Assembly: GCA_038320555.1 (NCBI GenBank)
Contig: JBBQEJ010000172.1
Location: 1-10,718 of the forward strand
Direction of reading: 5' to 3'
Source of the DNA: JALZOC01 sp038320555
GTDB taxonomy: Bacteria > Acidobacteriota > Vicinamibacteria > Vicinamibacterales > 2-12-FULL-66-21
Length of the DNA stretch: 10,718 bases
The position numbers and the translations under genes were made by a program. Below, in pieces: positions 1 through 6,411 of the stretch (its first letter is position 1; each line of letters begins with the position of its first letter). The notes under the pieces are model-generated. The model had not been told where the DNA came from. It did no database searches and worked only from the letters and a program-made list of their open reading frames with translations.

Positions 1-2
1 AC

Positions 3-167
3 GAGTATGCAAGCGTGGACGCGGCTGTCAAGGCCGGCGACATTGACGCCAAGGTTTTTGGCGGCGCCAAGTCCGGGCTCTTTCAACAGTTCAACTGGTC
101 GGGCCACGGAAAGTACACGCTCCGCGCCCACCTGGGCGCCGATAATCTGCAGTTGGGGAGCAAGTGA
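3..167 (+). CDS. C-terminal end of an unrecognised protein (partial)
   Basis: An open frame runs from the window edge for 54 codons and stops at TGA 165-167. The residues read like a folded domain end (for example SGLFQQFNWSGHGKYTLRAH, then a tail ending LQLGSK). Codon third positions are mostly G or C, as in the other genes here. The start lies outside the window and I do not recognise the family. A competing frame from ATG 7 to 225 has arginine/serine/proline-rich shadow composition and was not chosen. The gene converges on the damaged minus-strand block that follows, and no terminator hairpin with a T-run is visible after its stop. Confidence 0.55.
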   Translation, partial: EYASVDAAVKAGDIDAKVFGGAKSGLFQQFNWSGHGKYTLRAHLGADNLQLGSK

Positions 168-186
168 GACCACGCTCATCGACGGC

Positions 187-494
187 TCACTCCAGCGGCA
201 GGTCGGTCGTGGCCCGCGTCACTGAGTCGTGGAGGTCGACGATGGGGCTGAGACTCGCTACGACGCGGTTCCCCCCGACCGACTGAATGAAGCGACAGGT
301 CGCCTTCGACTTGCAGGCCCGGTCGTAGGACTCGAGCCAGCGCGCAAAACTCGCGACACTGTCTTCGTTCTCCCGGGGATGTTGACCTGGAGGAGGCGCG
401 TCGCCGCAACGCCAGGGCTTCGGGGTCAATCGCGCGCGGAAGCTTTCCTGAACACCACGTCCACAAACATCGCATCGCGGGTGTTCAGCACCAT
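187..494 (-). pseudogene. Remnant of an uncharacterised gene: N-terminal scrap and C-terminal part in different frames
   Basis: Reading from ATG 494, one frame gives MVLNTRDAMFVDV. From about 450 down to TGA 189-187 a second frame gives about 85 plausible residues: QESFRARLTPKPWRC, then FARWLESYDRACKSKATC, then SPIVDLHDSVTR, ending TTDLPLE. The second frame has very high GC at third positions, as expected for coding DNA in this genome. The two pieces resemble the two ends of one protein with the middle removed and the frame lost. From memory, MFVDV near the start and RLTPKPWR near the end occur together in an uncharacterised bacterial family of roughly 200 residues; this is unverified. The start lies 30 nt beyond the stop of the membrane-protein gene on the same strand, so it would have been the third gene of the PadR operon. 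An alternative is that only the C-terminal frame is real and is read from an unseen start. Confidence 0.42.
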
Positions 495-523
495 GCTTCC
501 GTAGCTGTTGCGCGTGACGAGAC

Positions 524-1052
524 CTAGAATCTCTCGAGGAACAGCGACACCGCCGTTCCGTCGGTGAGGATCTCGATGAGCACCCCCGACCCGGCAAGCA
601 CGAGGAGCATTGATACGGCGTAGGCGATGAGCATCGGTCCGGTGTGCCGTCGAAGCAACCGCACGACAACCAGCCCCGAGAGCGCAAAGCCCGTGTACGA
701 CACGAAGACGGCCGTGAGCCAGAACGGCCACGAAACCTGTGTCTCGTACGCGGTGTGCCGATCCCAGTTCCAGAACCAGGAAGCCAACCCGTCGGCCGTC
801 CGGTCGCCGAGGATGAAGAAGAAAAGCAACAACGTAGCCCAGCCGGTCGTGACGGCCACGAGAGCGCGCGCCGGATCGGCGCCGATTTGCCGAACAGATG
901 GCAGCACGACGGCGGACATCACCTGGCGCCAGTACCACGCTCGCGAGCGAGCGGCCGCGTCCGTACTCTTCGACGAGATCTCCGATAAACGACTCGTCCT
1001 GTGGTCCGAGACGCAATAGAAGGCCGATGGCACAAGCAGGAGGCTTCCTCAT
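524..1052 (-). pseudogene. Permease-prefix-domain membrane protein, frameshifted by a 4-bp duplication
   Basis: The start is ATG 1052-1050, overlapping the PadR stop as ATGA, so the two would be translationally coupled. The first frame reads MRKPPACAIGLLLRL, GPQDESFIGDLVEEYG, RGRS. The frame that follows begins AWYWRQVMSAVVLPSVRQ and runs to TAG 526-524. The charged ESFIGDLVEEY plus WYWRQV stretch matches the permease-prefix segment common in Acidobacteriota, found either alone or in front of MacB-like ABC permeases. Three membrane segments follow (ALVAVTTGWATLLLFFFILG, FWLTAVFVSYTGFALSGLVV, LIAYAVSMLLVLAGSGVLI), giving about 175 residues once repaired. At 943-950 the plus strand reads GCGAGCGA. 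Removing one 4-bp copy restores RGRSRAWYWRQV, so a tandem GCGA duplication is the lesion. No ABC-permease domain follows, so this is the small stand-alone form. Its role is unknown; membrane location and PadR control are inferred. Confidence 0.75.
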
Positions 1053-1347
1053 ACCGGCGTTCCCTTCAGTTCGGGAATCCCGTTCCAGAGAGCCATGAAC
1101 GCGCGCTGCGTCCGGCGGATCGCGCGCAGACCGGTCGGCGTAATGCTGAAGAGCTTCTTTGCCCGCCCTCCGCGCTCTGGCGTCGGCTCCCCCAATCGCG
1201 ACATGACCAGCCCGTGCTGGCGGAGACGATCGACGCAAGGTAGACAGCGGCGTGGGTCACGCACCGGCCGCCGGTCTGCTCAATCTCACGGGCGATCGGG
1301 ACGCCGTACGGATCGTCCCGGACGCGAAGCACGGCGAGCATGACCAT
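1049..1347 (-). pseudogene. PadR-family transcriptional regulator, frameshifted
   Basis: PadR regulators are small winged-helix repressors, usually encoded beside the membrane genes they control. One frame gives MVMLAVLRVRDDPYGVPIAR, EIEQTGGR and THAAVYLA. A second frame continues DRLRQHGLVMSRLGEPTPER, GGRAKKLFSITPTGLRAIRR and ends WNGIPELKGTPV. Together they form a normal PadR: helix 1, the YGVPIAREIE helix, the DRL recognition segment and the GEPTPERGGRAKK..ITPTG wing, about 99 residues. The frame changes at about 1229-1236, where one base appears to be missing (GCGTCGAT where GCGCTCGAT would give ALDRL). The in-frame ATG at 1347 starts a few residues later than usual for the family. The ATG at 1390 would join the frame only if one A of the A5 run at about 1378-1382 were removed. 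The gene is divergent from the lipoprotein gene and overlaps the membrane-protein gene by ATGA. Confidence 0.75.
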
Positions 1348-1388
1348 CAGCTCAAAGTCGGACAGAAAGCGGTCGAATTTTTCCGCAC

Positions 1389-1425
1389 ATTATGAAGAAA
1401 GTCGCGTCGATTCCCAAGTCGACGC
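1389..1425 (-). promoter_or_regulatory. Candidate PadR promoter with an inverted repeat over its -35 box
   Basis: On the minus strand TTGGGA (1417-1412) and CATAAT (1394-1389) are separated by 17 bp, a good sigma-70-type arrangement. The perfect 7-bp inverted repeat GCGTCGA...TCGACGC (1404-1410 and 1419-1425, 8-bp spacer) encloses the -35 box, so a bound dimer would block RNA polymerase. PadR proteins usually repress their own promoter, which makes this a plausible autoregulatory operator. It lacks the classic ATGT...ACAT half-sites, so binding is inference. Transcription would begin near 1381, favouring the ATG at 1347 over that at 1390. Confidence 0.35.
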
Positions 1426-1524
1426 TTCTGTCGGGTATCGCGAACTACCTGTGCGTTTGTGAACAGACAGAGGCCCGGCGCGCGTGCCAGGCTGAGTGGT
1501 TCATGCGCCGCTGTTCACTGCTGT

Positions 1525-1531
1525 AAGAGGA
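1525..1531 (+). promoter_or_regulatory. Ribosome binding site of the ASH-domain lipoprotein
   Basis: AAGAGGA lies 6 nt before ATG 1538-1540. It fixes the start at MTKRLAL, directly ahead of a lipoprotein signal, rather than at the earlier in-frame start at 1496. Confidence 0.7.
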
Positions 1532-1537
1532 ATACTG

Positions 1538-2242
1538 ATGACAAAGAGGCTCGCGCTTGTCGTTGTCTCCGTCATGCTGGCGGCGTGCGGGTTGTCGTCG
1601 TCTCCCACCGAGTCGTCGGCACCCCCGACCGGGCCGTCATCCCCCGCTGCGACGCGGATTATCGATGTGACCGGTGACATGGCGTTTGGCGACGTGAATT
1701 TTGGCGAGTCACCCACGCGCACGTTGACGATAGGCAACAGCGGGAACGGCGTCCTCACCTTCACTGGGATCAATGGCGTCGAAGCCACCACCACGCCCGG
1801 GTATACAGCGACGCCGACAGCTGGCACAGTCCCGCCGGGCGGCTCGGTGCCCGTGACCATAAGTTTCACGCCGACCATCGCGCAGGTCTATTCGAATGTG
1901 CTGACAATCGTGGGCGACCAAACCAGTGGTAACGCGGCAATCAACCTCTCTGGAACGGGTATCAACAACACCCCGTCGCTGTGGACACAATCCGGCACCG
2001 GCGACGCGGTGTTCGATATGCCGACGACTGTCGCGCGCGTGCGGATCCAGGCCACGCCGACGAGTAACTGTCAGAACTTCGTCGTGCTCATCGGCGGTGC
2101 GTCGACGGTTAAGGTCGTCCTCGGCACTTGCGACGCCGCAGACGCGCCCTCGCTCGACGGCACGTATCTCACCGCCGGCGGAGGCGTGGTGTCGATTACG
2201 ATTTCCACCGGCATAACGTGGATCCTCACGGAAATCCGATAA
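1538..2242 (+). CDS. Outer-surface lipoprotein with ASH/choice-of-anchor D-type domain
   Basis: A 234-residue protein. Residues 1-17 form a lipoprotein signal ending in lipobox LAAC, with Cys17 as the lipidated residue, followed by a Ser/Pro/Thr-rich linker to about 40. Residues 41-141 form an immunoglobulin-like ASH domain: MAFGDVNFGESPTRTLTIGN early, GGSVPVTISFTP in the middle, AINLSGTG at the end. Residues 147-234 form a second beta-rich domain with WTQSGTGDAVFDMP at its start and LDGTYLTAGGG and ITWILTEIR near its end. From memory, similar WxxSGVGDTVFDMP domains recur in Acidobacteriota lipoproteins. Cys178 and Cys198 could form a disulfide in that domain. No catalytic motif is visible, so a binding or structural role at the cell surface is most likely. 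It is transcribed divergently from PadR, and no partner gene follows on the same strand before the tRNA. Confidence 0.88.
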   Translation: MTKRLALVVVSVMLAACGLSSSPTESSAPPTGPSSPAATRIIDVTGDMAFGDVNFGESPTRTLTIGNSGNGVLTFTGINGVEATTTPGYTATPTAGTVPPGGSVPVTISFTPTIAQVYSNVLTIVGDQTSGNAAINLSGTGINNTPSLWTQSGTGDAVFDMPTTVARVRIQATPTSNCQNFVVLIGGASTVKVVLGTCDAADAPSLDGTYLTAGGGVVSITISTGITWILTEIR

Positions 2243-2318
2243 GAAGGACAACTGGTAATTCGGTCACGGGGCGCCACGCGACCGACATTGTTGCAGACCT
2301 ACCTCGGGTGCTTGAGCG

Positions 2319-2402
2319 TGCCGGGGCCGGGAATCGAACCCGGACGACCTTACGGTCACGGGATTTTAAGTCCCGAGCGTCTGCCAGTTCCGCCACCCCG
2401 GC
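2319..2402 (-). tRNA. tRNA-Leu (anticodon UAA)
   Basis: The minus strand folds as a class II tRNA. The acceptor stem pairs GCCGGGG (2402-2396) with CCCCGGC (2326-2320), with A73 at 2319. The D-arm region is GGCGGAACTGGCAGACGC. The anticodon stem CGGGA/TCCCG flanks the loop CTTAAAA, with anticodon TAA at 2368-2366. A long variable arm (TGACC GTAA GGTCG) and the T-arm loop GGTTCGATTCC follow. The long variable arm fits leucine. CCA is not encoded; the genome continues CGCTC after A73. This tRNA reads UUA and UUG codons, which should be rare in such GC-rich DNA. No clear T-run terminator is seen on the 3' side. Confidence 0.97.
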
Positions 2403-2549
2403 GCAGATAGATAGATTGTGGCAGATCTTCTCACTGAACAAACCGCGAATGGAAGTCGGTCAATTGAGGCGAGTTGACGAGCCATGTTTGGCCAATCCTC
2501 AGTCGGTCTAGACTGTGCGAATACAGTGCCGAACGACGCGCGAGACCGC

Positions 2550-2555
2550 AGGAGA
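2550..2555 (+). promoter_or_regulatory. Ribosome binding site of the acetamidase-family gene
   Basis: AGGAGA lies 5 nt before ATG 2561. It shows that translation begins at MRLVPPWLAS, the signal peptide, and not at the GTG at 2515 that opens the downstream reading frame. Confidence 0.7.
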
Positions 2556-2560
2556 GACGT

Positions 2561-3552
2561 ATGAGACTCGTTCCACCGTGGCTGGCCTCCGCTGCCGTGG
2601 CGCTACTCCCCGCGGTCGCCATCTCGCAGGCGCCGCAAACGCACCGCTTCACGCCGACCCAGTTCTATACGACGTACTCGTTCGCGCATCCACCTGCCTC
2701 CGAATCAGACCCGGCGATCGCGTGACGACCAAGACCATCGACGCGGCGGGCGTCGACTGGAACAACAAGTCGGTCTCTCCCGGCGGAAACCCGCAGACGG
2801 GTCCGTTCTACATCGAGGGCGCGGAGCCGGATGACATGCTTGTCGTCGCGATCGAGAAGATCGAGCCGAACCGGGCGACTGGATACTCCGGCAGCCTGTT
2901 GGCGCCGTACGCCGTGACGCCGCAGGCGATTGCCGCACGGACGGATCGCGACGCGAAGCGCATGACCTGGAGCATCGACAAAGCGAAAGGGATCGTGTCC
3001 CTGGACTCCGCAGACATCACGCCTGCCCATCTCGAGCTCCCACTCAGGCCGATGCTCGGCTGCGTGGCTGTCGCGCCCGCACGGAAAGAGGCGATCGCGG
3101 CGATCACTCCTGGCGCCCACGGCGGCAACATGGACTACGCAGGACTCGTTGCCGGAGTGAGGCTCATGCTCCCCGTCAACGAGCCGGGCGCCCTGCTGTT
3201 CCTGGGCGATGGGCACGCGCGGATGGGCGAGGCAGAGGCGGCTGGGACCGGCGTCGAGACCTCCTTGGATGTCGAATTCACGGTTGGCCTCGTCAAGAAG
3301 AAGCCGATCGCGTGGCCGCGACTCGAGACCGACAGCCACATCATGGTGCTCGGTAGCGCGCGGCCGCTGCTCGAGGCGTTTCAGCACTCGACGACCGAGA
3401 TGCAAAAGTGGCTGATGGCCGATTACGGCTTCTCAGAGCGCGGCGCCTCCACCCTCATGGGCCAGGCGCTCGAGTACGAGATCGCCAACGTCGTCGATCC
3501 GACTTTCACCGTCGTCGCCAAGATGCGAAAATCACTGCTGCCCCGGCAGTGA
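2561..3552 (+). CDS. Exported acetamidase/formamidase-family protein, one frameshift
   Basis: This family (FmdA/AmdA) hydrolyses short amides such as formamide or acetamide to ammonia and the acid. The first frame begins with a signal peptide (MRLVPPWLASAAVALLPAVA, then ISQA) and reads HRFTPTQFYTTYSFAHPPA before running out of frame to a stop at about 2725. The main frame picks up at LRIRPGDRVTTKTIDAAG and continues to TGA 3550-3552. One C is probably missing from the CC at 2697-2698, because adding it joins PPA to LRIRPGD as in relatives. Family hallmarks are GGNPQTGPFYIEGAEPDD, GYSGSLLAPYAVTP, GAHGGNMD, LFLGDGHARMGEAE and GSARPLLEA. The repaired length is about 330 residues, normal for the family. 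Export to the periplasm is inferred from the signal peptide. The true substrate is unknown. If the frameshift is real, the protein is lost or begins inside the domain. Confidence 0.85.
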
Positions 3553-3888
3553 GCGTCAGGATCGGTCCACTTACTGACTTCACGTCGGCTTCGCGCGATC
3601 GTCATTCGCGTCGGAACCGCACCTGCGTGGTGCAAGCGGTCATGCCCGCCGCGCAGGGCCCGCGCGAGCCGGGGCTCGCGGCACGTGACGCCGCGACGAC
3701 AGCGGGAGCCGCAGCTTCAGCAAGGTGTATTGTCGATGCCCCGCGCGCGGCGCCGGCCAGCTCGATGTTCTACTGTGCGCCGATGATCGCGCCCGCCGCA
3801 AAGACCCGTGGCGGCGGCACGTGACCGGCGATAAGACCCTGGAGTCGTGATCACGCGATGAAGAATCGTGAAGAATGATGATGAACAT

Positions 3889-3915
3889 GGTTCTTCCGCT
3901 TAAAAGCGGAAGCCA
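3889..3915 (+). repeat. Near-perfect palindrome (REP-like hairpin)
   Basis: CTTCCGCT (3893-3900) and AGCGGAAG (3905-3912) form a perfect 8-bp stem with a TAAA loop. Outside it TGG and CCA pair again around a 2-nt TT bulge, extending the stem. No T-run follows, so it is a poor intrinsic terminator. The form and intergenic position suggest a dispersed palindromic repeat, but only one copy is in this window. Confidence 0.5.
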
Positions 3916-3963
3916 CAAGAGAGAAAGATCGCCGCCGGCCGCGACGCTGGGGACTCTCGGGTC

Positions 3964-3985
3964 GCCCTGAGCTTGGTCGAAGGGC
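3964..3985 (+). repeat. Intergenic element GCCCTGAGC...TCGAAGGGC
   Basis: The ends GCCCT and AGGGC pair around an imperfect core. The CCCTGAGC...GTCGAAGGG layout resembles a short palindrome I recall in intergenic regions of many high-GC genomes; this was not checked here. It lies about 30 nt before the start of the conserved hypothetical gene and could be part of its leader or upstream region. Confidence 0.35.
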
Positions 3986-4016
3986 CAGCCGCGTGATTGA
4001 ACTACACTGTCACGCG

Positions 4017-4448
4017 ATGCTGACAGACGACGAGCTAGTACAGGGATTCGAGGCGGGCGCCCTGGCGGCCTTTCCCCACTCGCAACACGTACGGCTCACG
4101 ATCGTTTACCTGATGCGGCATGGGCGGGACGAAACGCTGCGGAAAATGTGCGACGGCCTCTTGCGGTTCGCGACCGGCAAGGGTGAGCCGGAGAAGTTTC
4201 ACGTCACGATTACGCGGGCGTGGATCAAGCTGATCGAGTCGGCTCGCCGCGCTCATCCGGGTATCCACGATCCGGGCGCCCTCGTGGCCGCCTGTCCGCA
4301 ATTGCTCGATCAGAACGCGCTCCTGCGCTTTTACAGCGCCGAACGGCTGAACAGTGGTGAGGCGCGCCTGCGCTGGCTGCCACCCGATCGACTGTCCCCC
4401 ATCGGCATTCATGTCCAGGCCAACTCGCCGGCGGACCCCGCCGTCTGA
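4017..4448 (+). CDS. Conserved protein of unknown function
   Basis: The chosen start ATG 4017 gives MLTDDELVQGFEAGALAAFP and a 143-residue product ending at TGA 4446-4448. An in-frame GTG at 3993 is possible but less likely, since relatives recalled from memory begin TDDEL. Conserved features in line with that family are the FPHSQHVRLTIVYL segment, GLLRFATGKGEPEKFHVTIT, the helix WIKLIESARRAHPG, then the LLDQNALLRFYSAERLNS region and WLPPD near the end. The recurring histidines (SQHVRL and KFHVTIT) are the residues most likely to be functional. There is no signal peptide or membrane segment, so it is probably cytoplasmic. No ribosome binding site is evident, but a TACACT box sits 8 nt before the ATG, suggesting a leaderless or near-leaderless transcript. 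It is followed 23 nt later by pdxH on the same strand, yet pdxH has its own promoter-like box. Confidence 0.72.
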   Translation: MLTDDELVQGFEAGALAAFPHSQHVRLTIVYLMRHGRDETLRKMCDGLLRFATGKGEPEKFHVTITRAWIKLIESARRAHPGIHDPGALVAACPQLLDQNALLRFYSAERLNSGEARLRWLPPDRLSPIGIHVQANSPADPAV

Positions 4449-4459
4449 AACCAACCGCA

Positions 4460-4471
4460 TATAATCGCTCG
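4460..4471 (+). promoter_or_regulatory. Leaderless-type promoter of pdxH: TATAAT-N6-ATG
   Basis: A perfect -10 consensus TATAAT (4460-4465) is followed by six bases and the start codon at 4472, and no ribosome binding site is present. This spacing places the transcription start at or next to the A of ATG, as in TANNNT-type leaderless promoters. No good -35 box is seen. Confidence 0.5.
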
Positions 4472-5050
4472 ATGGCGAGCGCCGATCCCATCACCGAATT
4501 CCAGAATGCGATCGAGCGCGCCCGGGCGCACCAGGTGGACACCGCGCCGGTCGTGCTGGCGACCTCCGACGCCGCGGGACGTCCGTCCGCGCGTCTGGTG
4601 CTGCTGCGAGGGGTGGATGCCCGCGGGTTCGTGTTCTTTACGAACTACAACAGCCGCAAGGGACGCGAGCTGGGGGGCAACCCGTTTGCAGCACTCTGTT
4701 TTTACTGGGCCTCGCTCGACGAACAGATTCGGATCGAAGGCCGCGTCGAGCGCGTGTCCGCTGAAGAGTCCGACGCATATTTCGCGGGGCGGCCACGCGG
4801 CAGTCAGCTGGGCGCATGGGCGTCGGATCAAAGCGAAGTGCTGCCTTCCCGCGAGTCGCTCGAGGAAAGGTATCGTGAAGTCGAGCGCCGGTTCGAAGAC
4901 CGGACGGTCGAGCGGCCGTCGTTCTGGGGCGGCTTCCGGTTGACGCCCGTCCGGATCGAGTTCTGGTACGGCCGCCCCGACCGGCTGCACGATCGGGTCG
5001 TCTACGTTCGTGACGGCAGCGCGTGGCGCATCGAGCGTCTGTATCCTTAG
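4472..5050 (+). CDS. pdxH: Pyridoxamine/pyridoxine 5'-phosphate oxidase
   Basis: PdxH uses FMN and oxygen to oxidise pyridoxamine or pyridoxine 5'-phosphate to pyridoxal 5'-phosphate (PLP), the last step of vitamin B6 synthesis and salvage. The 192-residue protein is typical in length and complete. FMN-binding elements are R41 in SARLVLLRG, the GFVFFTNYNSRKG segment (residues 52-64) and WASDQS (116-121). The C-terminal signature is PSFWGGFRLTP (149-159), FWYGRPDRLHDR (164-175) and a terminal WRIERLYP; R171 and H173 correspond to substrate phosphate-pocket residues in E. coli PdxH. It should act as a cytoplasmic homodimer. The permease and aminotransferase genes follow on the same strand, and the latter needs PLP. 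The -10-like box immediately before the ATG suggests independent transcription from the gene upstream. Confidence 0.97.
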   Translation: MASADPITEFQNAIERARAHQVDTAPVVLATSDAAGRPSARLVLLRGVDARGFVFFTNYNSRKGRELGGNPFAALCFYWASLDEQIRIEGRVERVSAEESDAYFAGRPRGSQLGAWASDQSEVLPSRESLEERYREVERRFEDRTVERPSFWGGFRLTPVRIEFWYGRPDRLHDRVVYVRDGSAWRIERLYP

Positions 5051-5068
5051 GGATCAGATCTGACCCCC
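5051..5068 (+). repeat. Near-palindrome GGATCAGATCTGACCC between pdxH and the permease gene
   Basis: The TCAGATCTGA core is a perfect palindrome with GG on one side and CC on the other, one mismatch inside. It begins right after the pdxH stop and runs into the first codons of the permease frame. Its TCAGA/TCTGA plus CCCC pattern resembles the 7521-7555 tandem units, suggesting the same family of short intergenic repeats. Confidence 0.4.
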
Positions 5069-6411
5069 ACCTTCAAGCGCGCGCTCGGGCCGTTCGACGC
5101 GACGATGGTCGTCATCGGGGCATCATCGGTTCGGGCATCTTCATCAATCCGTACATCGTGGCCGCGCGGCTCGACACGGCGCCACTCGTGCTCGCGGCGT
5201 GGGCCATGGGCGGTGCGATCGCCCTGGCCGGCGCCCTCGCTTACGCGGAACTGGGTGCTCTCTTCCCTCGCGTCGGCGGCCAGTACGCATATCTGCGCGA
5301 CGGGTATCATCCGCTCGCCGGTTTCCTGTATGGATGGGCGCTGCTCGCGGTGATCGAGAGCGGCGCCATCGCGGCCGTGGCCATCGCGTTTGCTAACTAC
5401 GCGCTGCGCCTGATCGGACGCGACGATATCGCGCCGGCGCCGTTGGCAATCGCGGCCCTCATCGTGCTCTCCGCGATCAACTACGTGGGCGTGAAACCGG
5501 GCAGCCGCGTGCTGAACGTTCTGGTGGTCCTCAAGGTCGCCGCCCTCGGCGCATTGATTGTCTCGGGCGCTTTTGCGCCCGCCGCGACCGGCTGGTGGAG
5601 CGCCGCACGCCCGTCCTCGGGGTCCTCGATGACCACGATCGTCTCCTTCGGCGCCGCGCTCGTGCCCATCCTGTTTGCGTATGGCGGATGGCAGAACGCA
5701 AACTACGTCGCCGAAGAGATTGAGAACCCGAGACGGAATCTTCCGATCAGCATCATGGCCGGAACAATCGCGGTCGTGGCCATCTACGTGCTCGTGAACG
5801 TGGTCTACCTGCGCGCGATGGGTCTCGAGGGGCTCGCCGGCACAACCACGCCGGCAGCCGACGCCGCCCGGCGGATGTTCGGATCGATGGGCGATCGTTT
5901 CGTCACCGCGGCGATTGCCATTTCGACATTTGGCTTCCTGGATCTGGCGATTCTGGCGCCCACGCGCGTTTACTACGCGATGGCGGCTGACGGTCTGTTT
6001 TTTCAGGCGCTCGCAACACTGCACCCGACCTATCGGACGCCGGGAACTGCGATCGTGCTGCAGACGGCCTGGTCCTGCATTCTGGTGCTGAGCGGCACCT
6101 ACGGACAACTCCTCAATTACGTGGTGTTTGCCGACTGGATTTTTTTCGGCATGACTGTCAGCACGTTGCTGGTGTTCCGCCGCGCCTTTCCGCTGGAGGG
6201 ACGCCCCGCGGGGTCTTTCCGCGCACCGGCCCACCCTGTTCTGCCCATTCTCTTCATAATGGCGGCCGCGGCCGTCGTTCTCAGCGTCATATGGGCGGAT
6301 CCGGCAAGCGCGATGCGGGGCGCACTCCTTTTGGCCGCGGGGATTCCTGTGTTCTACTGGTTCAAGGGCGCGAAGCGTCGTCGCGCGTCGATGGCGGACC
6401 ACACACAATGA
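5060..6411 (+). CDS. APC-superfamily amino acid permease, one frameshift near the start
   Basis: A secondary transporter that would import an amino acid by proton symport or exchange. The main frame carries GSGIFINPYIVAARLD, WAMGGAIALAGALAYAELGA, FPRVGGQYAYLRDGYHPLAG, YGGWQNANYVAEEIENPRRN and about 12 hydrophobic segments, matching the AA_permease_2 type (SteT-like). The N-terminus reads LTPTFKRALGPFDATMVVIG in a different frame. Adding one G to the GGGG run at 5117-5120 joins it to GIIGSGIF, giving the standard first-helix motif GGIIGSGIF; the repaired length is about 450 residues. The start is uncertain: between TAG 5048-5050 and the motif only CTG 5060 or ATG 5105 are available, and the palindrome at 5051-5068 occupies the expected start region. 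The last codons overlap the aminotransferase start as ATGA, so the two are translationally coupled. Substrate specificity cannot be read from the sequence. Confidence 0.87.

Larger units (their letters stand above)
3553..4016 (+). other. Non-coding stretch of 464 bases with palindromic elements
   Basis: No frame on either strand resembles a known protein. Short open stretches occur, for example a plus-frame tail QLDVLLCADDRARRKDPWRR with no usable start, and an arginine/serine-rich minus frame, but neither has a start, binding site or family hallmark. The stretch holds a perfect 10-bp palindrome CGTGATCACG (3846-3855), two copies of TGAAGAAT ten bases apart (3859-3866 and 3869-3876), the strong hairpin listed separately at 3889-3915, and a CCCTGAGC...TCGAAGGG element (3964-3985). 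Former coding DNA cannot be excluded for 3600-3835. Confidence 0.6.

Noticed and set aside
229..504. 91-codon plus-strand frame in the left part
   Set aside because: The opposite strand shows better coding character (QESFRARLTPKPWRC to TTDLPLE), and this frame has no binding site or motif.
2226..2441. Minus-strand open frame reading AGVAELADARDLKSRDRK
   Set aside because: This is the well-known false translation of a tRNA gene; it covers tRNA-Leu(UAA) at 2319-2402.
3640..3918. 92-codon minus-strand frame in the gene-free stretch
   Set aside because: Arginine/serine/proline-rich, no ribosome binding site, no recognisable motif, and it runs into the palindrome at 3889-3915.
5047..6408. 453-codon minus-strand open frame opposite the permease
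   Set aside because: Composition is arginine/histidine/glutamate/glycine-rich antisense shadow with no family motif; the plus strand has a clear 12-segment transporter.
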